A DNA stretch of 29,519 nt, from the NCBI GenBank assembly GCA_030917625.1, contig JAUPUJ010000003.1, positions 1-29,519 on the forward strand, read 5' to 3'. A program made the position numbers and the translations under genes. The stretch is from Patescibacteria group bacterium (GTDB taxonomy: Bacteria; Patescibacteriota; Minisyncoccia; Phycocordibacterales; XYD1-FULL-46-19). This document shows positions 24,023-29,519 of this stretch, in pieces. Position 1 is the first letter of the stretch, and every line of letters starts with the position of its first letter. The notes under the pieces were generated by a model. The model ran no database searches. It had not been told where the DNA came from and saw only the letters and a list, made by a program, of their open reading frames with translations.

Positions 24023-24046
24023 CCCGGACGCACAAGTGCGACCGGG
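24023..24046 (-). terminator. Terminator of the dCMP deaminase-tmk unit
   Basis: A 10-pair stem with one A-A mismatch (24023-24032 with 24037-24046, loop CAAG) is followed on the minus strand by a TTTTTATTTTT tract. It lies 6 bases past the tmk stop, so thyX must have its own promoter, which I could not pinpoint in 23898-24022. Confidence 0.85.
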
Positions 24047-24051
24047 ACCAA

Positions 24052-24699
24052 TCAAATAGTAACTTTTTCAACAATCTCCTGATGAATACTGTCACGCGAC
24101 CGCAAAATTCCATCTGGAGCACAATCAATAATAATCCAATTGTAGTCGAAGGCTATTGCCTCAGCACAAGCCAAAGAACTCTTGAGGTAAGGTATGCTTT
24201 CTTCGGCCATATCCCTACCCTTCTTTCCTTCAAGAAGATCTAAAGAAACTTCTACCGGGACTTTCAAAAACACAATTATGTCCGGTTTCGGAAACTGAAG
24301 ATTTTTGTACTCGAGGTCACATATCCAATCGAGATATTTTTTGCGTTCAATCGGATCTGAAAACTTACCTCCTTGATGAATCATGTTGGCAGTGGTAAAA
24401 CGATCAGCAATCACAACCTCTCCATCGGCTAGCCTCCTTTTGATTTCCACCGATGACTCAAACCGGTCACTGGTGTACAAAAACGATGCCACATAAGGGT
24501 CAAGTGAAAGAAAATCCCCAAAATCTCCTCGCAAAGCCGCCTTCAATAACCTGCCATGAAAATTTTTCTCGTACCGAGGAAAATCCAAAGAAGAAACCTT
24601 CTGGCCTCGCTGATTGAAATATTGGGTGAGCAATTCGACTTGAGTTTGTTTTCCTGACCCATCACTGCCATCAACGACAATAAACTTGCCTTTTTTCAT
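24052..24699 (-). CDS. tmk: Thymidylate kinase
   Basis: Phosphorylates dTMP to dTDP. It is 215 residues, a normal length. The P-loop is GSDGSGKQT (11-19). The DRY-type motif is DRFTTANMIHQGGK, as in thymidylate kinases. FPRYEK near residue 40 fits the thymidine-binding region. The LID region has EGKKGRDMAEE. The gene ends in TGA, showing that TGA is a stop here. A perfect SD (AAGGAGG) lies 6 bases before the ATG. It follows the dCMP deaminase by 28 bases and the two are likely one transcript. Confidence 0.93.
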   Translation of the reverse strand: MKKGKFIVVDGSDGSGKQTQVELLTQYFNQRGQKVSSLDFPRYEKNFHGRLLKAALRGDFGDFLSLDPYVASFLYTSDRFESSVEIKRRLADGEVVIADRFTTANMIHQGGKFSDPIERKKYLDWICDLEYKNLQFPKPDIIVFLKVPVEVSLDLLEGKKGRDMAEESIPYLKSSLACAEAIAFDYNWIIIDCAPDGILRSRDSIHQEIVEKVTI

Positions 24700-24727
24700 A
24701 TGTCCTCCTTAGGACCCAATGGATAAT

Positions 24728-25336
24728 TTAGAGTTCCTGATGTCTCAATCCCACAGGGTCATAACCATTACGTTCAATCCACCGCTGAAGGAACACTGAT
24801 GAATACTTCTCTACTTCAACCCCCCGATCAATCAAATATTGGGTTACCCCTTGCTCCCGGCCATATTCCCAAACATAGTAAACTTTTTTTATTTTCTTGT
24901 TTACAATTTGTTTGGCGCATGAAAAACAGGGGTGAAGAGTCACCACCATCCGCAAGTCTTCAAGACCAACAGTGCTGGAAGTCAGGTTTCCGATTGCATT
25001 TAGTTCAGCATGAGAACCACGACACAGACCCTGACCTTCTTGGATTTTTCCATCTACCACTCGAGCGCAACCAGCAATTCGCGGATCAACATCCCCTCTA
25101 GCTGCACCATTGTAGCCAGAAGAGAGCATAATGTCACCAGAAAAAATAGCCGCCCCCACCTCATAAAAAAGGCAGGTTGATCGCTTTGAAATAACGATCG
25201 CTTGTTGGGCTAAAATATCCAAATGACTTGGTCTCTGGTATGAGCGGTCCAGTTTATTCTGGAACATTTTGTTCAACACCTCTTTATCGGTGTCAGGAAC
25301 CCACAGTAAAGGTTCTTGTTTTTGTTCTTGCTTCAT
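24728..25336 (-). CDS. dCMP deaminase
   Basis: Zinc-dependent deaminase that turns dCMP into dUMP for ThyX. I start it at 25336 (MKQEQKQEPL), 202 residues, because a very strong SD (GGAAGGAGGTT) lies 8 bases upstream; the frame runs 20 codons further up but passes through this SD. The zinc site is complete: H109-A110-E111 in GSHAELNAI, and P136-C137-x-x-C140 in TLHPCFSC. SSGYNGAARG and CRGSHAE fit dCMP deaminase better than cytidine or tRNA-adenosine deaminases. An extra N-terminal segment of about 35 residues precedes the domain. Late-competence ComEB is of the same family. It heads the deaminase-tmk unit of the island. Confidence 0.9.
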   Translation of the reverse strand: MKQEQKQEPLLWVPDTDKEVLNKMFQNKLDRSYQRPSHLDILAQQAIVISKRSTCLFYEVGAAIFSGDIMLSSGYNGAARGDVDPRIAGCARVVDGKIQEGQGLCRGSHAELNAIGNLTSSTVGLEDLRMVVTLHPCFSCAKQIVNKKIKKVYYVWEYGREQGVTQYLIDRGVEVEKYSSVFLQRWIERNGYDPVGLRHQEL

Positions 25337-25344
25337 CTGTTTCC

Positions 25345-25355
25345 AACCTCCTTCC
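25345..25355 (-). promoter_or_regulatory. Strong Shine-Dalgarno site of the dCMP deaminase
   Basis: GGAAGGAGGTT on the minus strand, 8 bases before the ATG at 25336. It decides the internal start and is an island hallmark. Confidence 0.8.
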
Positions 25356-25431
25356 CTATCGGGATTGTTTAAAATACAATTGTCAAAATGTAGCAAACAA
25401 CTAAATCTATGATTATTACTAACACAGACTA

Positions 25432-25476
25432 GTTAAAAAACAAAAAGCCCACTTTGTGGGCTTTTTGTTTTTTAAC
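25432..25476 (-). terminator. Terminator of the secE-nusG-rplK operon
   Basis: A perfect 21-bp stem (25432-25452 with 25456-25476, loop TTT) has the core AGCCCAC and long A/T tracts. It lies 23 bases after the rplK stop and works in either direction by sequence. It marks the border between the ribosomal operon and the island. Confidence 0.93.
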
Positions 25477-25498
25477 TTATATTTCTGAGTGATTATAA

Positions 25499-25921
25499 TT
25501 ACTTCACCTCTATCCCCATCGAACGAGCAGTACCAGCTATAGTTTTAGCAGCAGCATCAATATCACGAGCATTTAAATCCACCATTTTCTTTTCAGCTAT
25601 TTCTCTAATTTGATCCATAGAAATCTTACCGACTTTCTTAACTAAGTTTTTACCAGAACCTTTAGACACTCCAATTGCTTTCAAAATCAATCTTGAAGCT
25701 GGAGGAGTTTTTAAAACGAAAGTGAAACTACGATCTTCATACACAGTAATTTCTACCGGGATCACATCACCTCTCATTTCAGCAGTTGCCGAGTTAAATT
25801 GATTAACAAATTCACCAATGTTAACACCAGCTTGTCCTAGAGCTGGTCCAACTGGAGGGGCTGGGTTAGCAGCTCCTCCTTGAATTTGTAATTTTAATTT
25901 TTTTATTACTTTTTTAGCCAT
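25499..25921 (-). CDS. rplK: Large ribosomal subunit protein uL11
   Basis: A 140-residue protein of the 50S stalk base, where it contacts elongation factors and helps the stringent response. The N-terminal domain has KLQIQGGAANPAPPVGPALG and VNIGEFVNQFN; the C-terminal RNA-binding domain has GTARSMGIEVK. It lies 45 bases after nusG. Normally rplA follows at once; here a terminator comes instead, and no rplA is present. A possible extra promoter (TTGCTA, 16 bases, TATAGT) lies in the gap before it. Confidence 0.97.
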   Translation of the reverse strand: MAKKVIKKLKLQIQGGAANPAPPVGPALGQAGVNIGEFVNQFNSATAEMRGDVIPVEITVYEDRSFTFVLKTPPASRLILKAIGVSKGSGKNLVKKVGKISMDQIREIAEKKMVDLNARDIDAAAKTIAGTARSMGIEVK

Positions 25922-25937
25922 GTTTTATAACTGTCTT

Positions 25938-25965
25938 ACTATACTGATTTTTTATAGAATAGCAA
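25938..25965 (-). promoter_or_regulatory. Possible internal promoter before rplK
   Basis: TTGCTA (25960-25965), a 16-base spacer and TATAGT (25938-25943) lie in the nusG-rplK gap. This would allow extra rplK transcription. It could be chance in AT-rich sequence. Confidence 0.35.
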
Positions 25966-25966
25966 G

Positions 25967-26512
25967 CTAGATTTTCTTTACCTGCAAGAAATCTAACTCG
26001 ACCGGAGTTTCTCGTCCGAACATTGAAACCAGAACCTTAACCTTACCTCTTGCGTTATCGACTTCATTAACCTTACCTTCAAAATCTTTAAACGGACCAT
26101 CAACAATGGTCACAGATTCATCTACAGTTAGATCAATAGCGTGAGTGGTATTATCAGTATTCATCCGTCTAAATAATTCATCAACTTCTGATTTTTCTAG
26201 TGGTACCGGCACAACCCCAGAACCAATAAACCCAGTCACTCGAGGAGTATTACGAACTACATACCAAGAATCATCAGTAACCACCATATCCACCAAAACA
26301 TAGCCAGGGTAAATCTTTTCTTCTTCCTCTACTCTTTTACCAGCCTTAATTTTAACCTTTTTTTCTGTTGGTACTAAAACATTAAAAATCTTATCTTCCA
26401 TACCCAAAGACTCGATTCTTTGTTTTAAATTTCTGGTAACCGCATTTTCATAACCAGCATAAGTATGAATAGCATACCAATTACGTCCTTGGTTTAGTTC
26501 TTGTTTAGCCAT
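25967..26512 (-). CDS. nusG: Transcription termination/antitermination factor NusG
   Basis: A 181-residue protein that binds RNA polymerase and couples transcription with translation. The NGN domain is clear: NWYAIHTYAGYENAVTRNL and IYPGYVLVDMVVTDDSWYVV, then TPRVTGFIG. The KOW domain is near residues 130-155 (VTIVDGPFKDFEGKVNEVD). It begins 3 bases after secE, the standard secE-nusG pair. No SD is seen. Confidence 0.97.
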   Translation of the reverse strand: MAKQELNQGRNWYAIHTYAGYENAVTRNLKQRIESLGMEDKIFNVLVPTEKKVKIKAGKRVEEEEKIYPGYVLVDMVVTDDSWYVVRNTPRVTGFIGSGVVPVPLEKSEVDELFRRMNTDNTTHAIDLTVDESVTIVDGPFKDFEGKVNEVDNARGKVKVLVSMFGRETPVELDFLQVKKI

Positions 26513-26515
26513 AGT

Positions 26516-26695
26516 TTATAAAATGAACATTTCTAATAAAGTAATAAAGATAAAATCTAAGGCTCCCAAATAAGCCCCCACCCCAAGAGCCACCACCACC
26601 ACAGCAATAGTATATAAAATAGCTTCTTTTTGAGTTGGCCAATTAATGTGTTTCAACTCAGCCTTGGTCGATTGTAAATAATTTAATAGGGACAT
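26516..26695 (-). CDS. secE: Preprotein translocase subunit SecE
   Basis: A 59-residue protein starting at the ATG at 26693-26695 and ending in TAA at 26516-26518. The cytoplasmic amphipathic part has YLQSTKAELKHINWPTQKEA, the SecE signature with the conserved W-P. One membrane helix follows (ILYTIAVVVVALGVGAYLGA), then LDFIFITLLEMFIL. It is the single-helix form of the SecYEG channel subunit. The position right before nusG confirms the call. Its promoter overlaps the terminator of the upstream pspC gene. Confidence 0.95.
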   Translation of the reverse strand: MSLLNYLQSTKAELKHINWPTQKEAILYTIAVVVVALGVGAYLGALDFIFITLLEMFIL

Positions 26696-26713
26696 AAAAA
26701 ATTTATTGTTAAG

Positions 26714-26737
26714 AAAAAAGCCCCGCAGGGCTCTTTT
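26714..26737 (-). terminator. Terminator of pspC
   Basis: A stem with one A-C mismatch (26714-26723 with 26728-26737, loop CGCA) has an AGCCC/GGGCT-type core. On the minus strand its descending arm ends in a T6 tract. It lies about 40 bases after the pspC stop. Confidence 0.75.
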
Positions 26738-26766
26738 ATATTACGTTAATACTGGCAAAAAGTCAA
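26738..26766 (-). promoter_or_regulatory. Promoter of the secE-nusG-rplK operon
   Basis: TTGACT (26761-26766), a 17-base spacer and TAATAT (26738-26743). The predicted start near 26731 falls inside the pspC terminator, so these transcripts would lack the full hairpin and escape termination. Confidence 0.5.
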
Positions 26767-26774
26767 ACGACTAA

Positions 26775-26978
26775 TTATACAGTTTTAGAATCTTTAGGTA
26801 CGATCACGATAGCCAATAAATACAGAATTACAAACGGAAAAACTCCAGTTACAAGCAATAAAGCTGCATACAGAAGCCTTAAAGCTGTCGAATCTACATC
26901 AGCGTATTTGGCTATTCCTCCCACCACTCCAGATATCACCTTGTCTGATTCGCTCCGATAAAGTTTTTTGTGAGCCAT
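26775..26978 (-). CDS. PspC-domain membrane protein
   Basis: A 67-residue protein made of a single PspC domain: KKLYRSESDKVISGVVGGIA, KYADVDSTALRLLYAALLL, then a second hydrophobic stretch PFVILYLLAIVIVP. PspC proteins take part in envelope-stress sensing with PspA/B in proteobacteria; in stand-alone small forms like this the role is unknown. No pspA or pspB lies nearby. It is preceded by an extended -10 and followed by a terminator, so it appears to be a one-gene unit. Confidence 0.85.
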   Translation of the reverse strand: MAHKKLYRSESDKVISGVVGGIAKYADVDSTALRLLYAALLLVTGVFPFVILYLLAIVIVPKDSKTV

Positions 26979-27009
26979 GATATTTTAGATTATTATCTAT
27001 AATAATATT

Positions 27010-27017
27010 ATTGTACC
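27010..27017 (-). promoter_or_regulatory. Extended -10 promoter of pspC
   Basis: TGGTACAAT on the minus strand (-10 TACAAT at 27010-27015 with an upstream TG). No good -35. The leader would be about 25 bases. Confidence 0.4.
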
Positions 27018-27065
27018 ATATATTTAAAAAAAGAAAAGCCCAGAGACACCGATTTTAATTTATCT

Positions 27066-27107
27066 AAAAAAACGAGCCCGTGCATCCAAAATGGACGTAC
27101 GGGCTCG
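27066..27107 (-). terminator. Strong terminator between nrnA and pspC
   Basis: Arms 27073-27088 and 27092-27107 form a 16-pair stem with one G-U pair and one A-C mismatch, an AAA loop and a CGAGCCCGT core. On the minus strand it is followed by seven T (27066-27072). It ends either the nrnA mRNA or a separate short RNA. Confidence 0.88.
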
Positions 27108-27159
27108 GGCGCCTACCCCAGTCTCCAACCTAAACACGATAAGTTAAAGTGGGTACTTA
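27066..27159 (-). ncRNA. Candidate small RNA or attenuator leader upstream of pspC
   Basis: Between the nrnA stop (27221) and the strong terminator there is a possible promoter on the minus strand: TTGTTT (27184-27189), 17 bases, TATAAA (27161-27166), with an alternative TATAGT at 27166-27171. This would give an RNA of about 90 bases ending at the T7 tract. GGAGAC (27121-27126) can pair with GTCTCT (27042-27047) beyond the terminator. I recognise no known RNA family. The simpler reading is the 3' end of the nrnA mRNA. Confidence 0.3.
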
Positions 27160-27220
27160 CTTTATACTATAAGTTTTTTAGAAAAACAACCAAATACCTA
27201 CATTCCTTTATATTGTTTCC

Positions 27221-28222
27221 CTAAAATATATTTTCAATCGCCATAATTACTTTCTCTAAAGCCTCTTCTAAAGACACCTCGAGCTTAGCCCCCGCAGCTG
27301 CTTTATGGCCACCACCACCAAAAATTTGAGCAATTTCCGCCACATTATATAGTTCCCCATTTTTAGAACGTAAACTTACCTTTATCTCCCCAGACTTCTT
27401 TTCTACTAAAGTTGCAATAACTTGCCACTGCGCCACAGACAACAAATCATTACCTAAAGATACACTTTCAGTATCTTCTGTATTTATTTTTTTATCTTCC
27501 AAATCACCAAAAGATATAGCAGATACCGCTGCCCTACCACCAGCACAAATATTTATATTTTTATAGGCCAACATTTTGTAGTCTAAACTCTTAGGAGTAT
27601 TTTGCATTTGCATTGTCCGCACAGTTTTAAGAGCTTCATGATTTTTAGCAATCAACTGCCCCGCTATCGCCAAAGTTTCCGGTTGAGTGTAATCATATTT
27701 AAAACCTCCAGTATCAGCATACAAACCCACAAACATATTAACCGCTATAGTTTGAGAAATTTCTACTCCCCACAAAGAGATCAGTTTAAACAAAACTTGA
27801 GTGGTCGCCGGAGCTTCTACCACCAAATTAATATCGCCATACAAAGTATTAGTTGCATGATGGTCTATTACTACAATCTTTAAATCAGAATTCTCTTTTA
27901 TATTTATCTCCCTACTAACCATTTCCAATGAACCACTATCTTGGGCAATCAACAAATCAAAATCGTTCAAATCTAAATCAGTCCACCCCTCGTCTTTTAT
28001 CCAATTAAAATTTGGCAAAAAAGATAAAGACATCGGTAAGGGCGAATCTCCGGCTATTATCACCACCTCTTTACCCAAACCTTTTAAAACTTCAGCCATA
28101 ACAAGGGCCGAGCCCACAGAATCAGGATCGGGACTAGGATGTAAATGGAGTAAAATATTTTTTGATTTCTGAATTACTTCCAAAATATCTTGTCCAATTT
28201 TTTCAAAATCATTTTCAGTCAT
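27221..28222 (-). CDS. nrnA: DHH/DHHA1 phosphoesterase (NrnA-like oligoribonuclease / pAp phosphatase)
   Basis: A two-domain DHH-family protein of 333 residues from the ATG at 28222 (MTENDFEKIG). A possible ATG 3 codons earlier overlaps the -10 box, so I do not use it. The DHH domain has LHLHPSPDPDSVGSAL, AQDSGSLEM and the name-giving VIDHHATN. The second metal-related segment is FVGLYADTGGF. The DHHA1 domain ends in the glycine motif FGGGGHKAAAGA. The family degrades 2-5 nucleotide RNAs and dephosphorylates pAp; some relatives cleave c-di-AMP. Without membrane or PAS/GGDEF parts, this one fits NrnA. It follows the membrane protein by about 50 bases with its own promoter. Confidence 0.88.
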   Translation of the reverse strand: MTENDFEKIGQDILEVIQKSKNILLHLHPSPDPDSVGSALVMAEVLKGLGKEVVIIAGDSPLPMSLSFLPNFNWIKDEGWTDLDLNDFDLLIAQDSGSLEMVSREINIKENSDLKIVVIDHHATNTLYGDINLVVEAPATTQVLFKLISLWGVEISQTIAVNMFVGLYADTGGFKYDYTQPETLAIAGQLIAKNHEALKTVRTMQMQNTPKSLDYKMLAYKNINICAGGRAAVSAISFGDLEDKKINTEDTESVSLGNDLLSVAQWQVIATLVEKKSGEIKVSLRSKNGELYNVAEIAQIFGGGGHKAAAGAKLEVSLEEALEKVIMAIENIF

Positions 28223-28229
28223 AATATGC

Positions 28230-28257
28230 ATTATATATCAAAAAACTATAGTTCAAA
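28230..28257 (-). promoter_or_regulatory. Promoter of nrnA, leaderless configuration
   Basis: TTTGAA (28252-28257), 16 bases and a perfect TATAAT (28230-28235) on the minus strand, ending 7 bases before the ATG at 28222. Confidence 0.55.
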
Positions 28258-28274
28258 GGTGGGATTGCCTTAAT

Positions 28275-28883
28275 TTATTTATTTTTTAAGTACAAAAATA
28301 TACCCACCAAACCAGCCCCAACAGTATTAAAAACAAGATCTAGCAAAGTATTATAGTACCCACCAACTCCAGTTTCTGGGAAAGCCAGAACAGCTATAAA
28401 TTCAGCTATTTCATTTATTACACCCAAACCCATCCCTGACAAAATTGCTACAAAAATTAAAAACCCGCCACCATTTTTCCAACGACTAGAAATGATTTCA
28501 TACATCACCAAAGTCGCCACCGCAAAACCAAAAGTATGAACCACCTGATCAAATTTTAAAATAAAAAATTCGCCGCCCATATCATACACGGGTAATATTT
28601 TCCAAGCATATAAAACATCTCCAGAAAAAATTACTCCCCCGCCAATCATATGAAGCAAACCCCAAATACATAAACCCCAGACAGATATTAAACTCAGTTT
28701 GGTGTATTTAATCGTACCGATAATTAATACTAGGAAAAACATTAGTACGGCTATATACCACAAAAATTCCCAATCACCTTTTGAAAAATAATAAGTAGCA
28801 AAAGCGATAACATAAGTAAGAGCAAATAATATTGGTCCTAAATATTTTTTATCCAATGTGGCAAGTGAGTCCATTTTTTTCAT
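28275..28883 (-). CDS. Multi-pass membrane protein, DUF2238 (YjdF)-like
   Basis: About 202 residues from the ATG at 28883 (MKKMDSLATL); a start three codons later (28874) is equally possible. The open frame extends up to 28934 but that stretch lies deep in msrA. About six membrane segments are seen. Conserved-looking polar spots inside the membrane part are FDQVVHTFGFAVAT and INEIAEFIAVLAF followed by LLDLVFNTVGAGLVG. This D..H / E..E / D....N..GA pattern resembles DUF2238 (YjdF) or VanZ-like proteins, which are uncharacterised. The start overlaps the end of msrA by 26-35 bases, implying translational coupling. No function can be given. Confidence 0.6.
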   Translation of the reverse strand: MKKMDSLATLDKKYLGPILFALTYVIAFATYYFSKGDWEFLWYIAVLMFFLVLIIGTIKYTKLSLISVWGLCIWGLLHMIGGGVIFSGDVLYAWKILPVYDMGGEFFILKFDQVVHTFGFAVATLVMYEIISSRWKNGGGFLIFVAILSGMGLGVINEIAEFIAVLAFPETGVGGYYNTLLDLVFNTVGAGLVGIFLYLKNK

Positions 28884-29331
28884 TATATTTTTGATGATAA
28901 TCTTCTGCTGGCCAAAAAGTACTAGCTGAAACAATTTCTGTGACGACGGGATTAGAAAACTTTCCCGAATTACCTAAATTAGTTTTAGATTTTTCAGCTT
29001 CTAGTTTTTGTTCTGGAGTATAGTAAAAAATTACTGATCGATATTGGGACCCCGCATCAGGACCTTGACGATCTTTAGTGGTGGGATCATGGATAGTCCA
29101 AAACCGATCTAATAAATCCCCGTAAGATATTTGATTGGTATCATAAGTAATCTCTAAAGTTTCCGCATGGCCAGTATTACCACTACAGACTTCTTCGTAA
29201 GTTGGATTATCTTTATGACCACCCATATACCCCACCCTCGATAACATAACTCCAGGCATTTTATCAAACAGCTGTTGAACACCCCAAAAGCAACCCCCAG
29301 CAAAACTAGCCTTTTGTATTAATTGATCCAT
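28849..29331 (-). CDS. msrA: Peptide methionine-S-sulfoxide reductase MsrA
   Basis: Repairs oxidised methionine (S-sulfoxide). I start it at 29331 (MDQLIQKASF), 160 residues. The upstream extension in the open frame overlaps the promoter and has no family match. The catalytic motif is GGCFWGVQ with Cys14. RVGYMGGHKDNPTYEEVCSG, HAETLEITYD, FWTIHDPTT and QYRSVIFYYT are all typical. A Cys near the C-terminus (GLTCHIG) may be the resolving cysteine. No msrB is fused or adjacent in the window. It forms a unit with the overlapping membrane protein. Confidence 0.96.
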   Translation of the reverse strand: MDQLIQKASFAGGCFWGVQQLFDKMPGVMLSRVGYMGGHKDNPTYEEVCSGNTGHAETLEITYDTNQISYGDLLDRFWTIHDPTTKDRQGPDAGSQYRSVIFYYTPEQKLEAEKSKTNLGNSGKFSNPVVTEIVSASTFWPAEDYHQKYNEKNGLTCHIG

Positions 29332-29338
29332 TAATTTT

Positions 29339-29367
29339 AGTATAGGCCCTAAAATCTTGTTTGTCCC
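29339..29367 (-). promoter_or_regulatory. Promoter of msrA, leaderless configuration
   Basis: GGGACA (29362-29367), a 17-base spacer and TATACT (29339-29344) on the minus strand, ending 7 bases before the ATG at 29331. Confidence 0.5.
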
Positions 29368-29412
29368 TATAAATATCAACAATTTAGATTATCTTATAGA
29401 TTGATAACGATA

Positions 29413-29418
29413 TATAAT
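29413..29418 (+). promoter_or_regulatory. -10 box before the last, partial gene
   Basis: A perfect TATAAT on the plus strand, 9 bases before the ATG at 29428; again a very short leader. No clear -35. Confidence 0.4.
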
Positions 29419-29427
29419 TTAAACAAT

Positions 29428-29519
29428 ATGAATCCAGAACAAACAAAAGGTATCAAAACGTCTCATGGGGAAACTATTCAGCAGACAATTAGCAACCTAG
29501 AGTCTAGAATAGAAAATTT
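29428..29519 (+). CDS. Start of an unknown protein, cut by the window end
   Basis: The frame opens at ATG 29428 and stays open to the window end, giving 30 complete codons (MNPEQTKGIKTSHGETIQQT and on). The visible part is polar, with a possible helix (TIQQTISNLESRIEN). There is no signal peptide and no family I recognise. The promoter-like TATAAT just upstream and divergence from msrA support a real gene, but so short a piece is only moderate evidence. Confidence 0.5.
   Translation, partial: MNPEQTKGIKTSHGETIQQTISNLESRIEN

Noticed and set aside
26714..26737. Attenuator in the secE leader
   Set aside because: The predicted start lies within the hairpin, so secE transcripts would not contain both arms. 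Termination of pspC explains it.
1..29519. CRISPR arrays, insertion sequences, phage integrase or att repeats
   Set aside because: I saw no regularly spaced repeats, transposase or integrase gene, nor direct repeats bordering the thymidylate island.

Overview
The window looks like a piece of a Candidate Phyla Radiation (Patescibacteria) genome, most likely a Parcubacteria lineage. The reasons are: an AT-rich sequence (about one third G+C by eye) packed with short intergenic gaps; a partial signal-peptide / short-coil / peptidoglycan-binding surface protein of the type common in that group; the order ftsK - small Ig-like membrane protein - recA; an rpsF-ssb-rpsR cluster without rplI and a secE-nusG-rplK cluster without rplA; and near absence of Shine-Dalgarno (SD) sequences in the core genes. 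TGA is used as a stop (end of tmk), so the code is not the TGA-recoded one of Gracilibacteria. The assignment is inference; no 16S rRNA is present.

Layout. 1-347 (-): start of a surface protein with a long structured 5' region (348-1023, no gene recognised). 1024-1875 (-): winged-helix protein, divergent from 2175-5873 (+): ftsK, an Ig-like membrane protein, recA, closed by a bidirectional terminator. 5933-7715 (-): rpsF-ssb-rpsR-efp. 7786-20289 (-): a tightly packed run argS-ileS-recO-envelope protein-glyS-AI-2E permease-metG-tatD, i.e. four aminoacyl-tRNA synthetases in one probable operon. 20357-21944 (-): glyA-dut. 21995-25360: an island with higher G+C, strong SD sites and its own terminators, holding a DUF488 gene, a two-domain thyX, tmk and a dCMP deaminase. 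25499-26695 (-): secE-nusG-rplK. 26775-29331 (-): pspC, an nrnA-like DHH phosphoesterase, a membrane protein and msrA. 29428-end (+): start of an unknown gene.

How the genes fit together. glyA, dut, dCMP deaminase, thyX and tmk cover dTMP synthesis from dCMP/dUTP to dTDP. ThyX leaves tetrahydrofolate rather than dihydrofolate, which would suit a reduced genome without DHFR. recA, recO, ssb, ftsK and nrnA cover recombination and chromosome handling; the rest is mostly translation.

Most notable observations: (1) IleRS carries an inserted histidine-phosphatase domain with all its catalytic residues, a fusion I cannot link to a described function; (2) the thymidylate island looks transferred, and its ThyX is a tandem double-domain form with a degenerate RHR motif; (3) several genes have a TATAAT-like box only 6-9 bases before the start codon, suggesting leaderless mRNAs, in contrast with the SD-bearing island; (4) EF-P lacks the usual tip lysine. 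All promoter, RNA and transfer calls rest on reading by eye.
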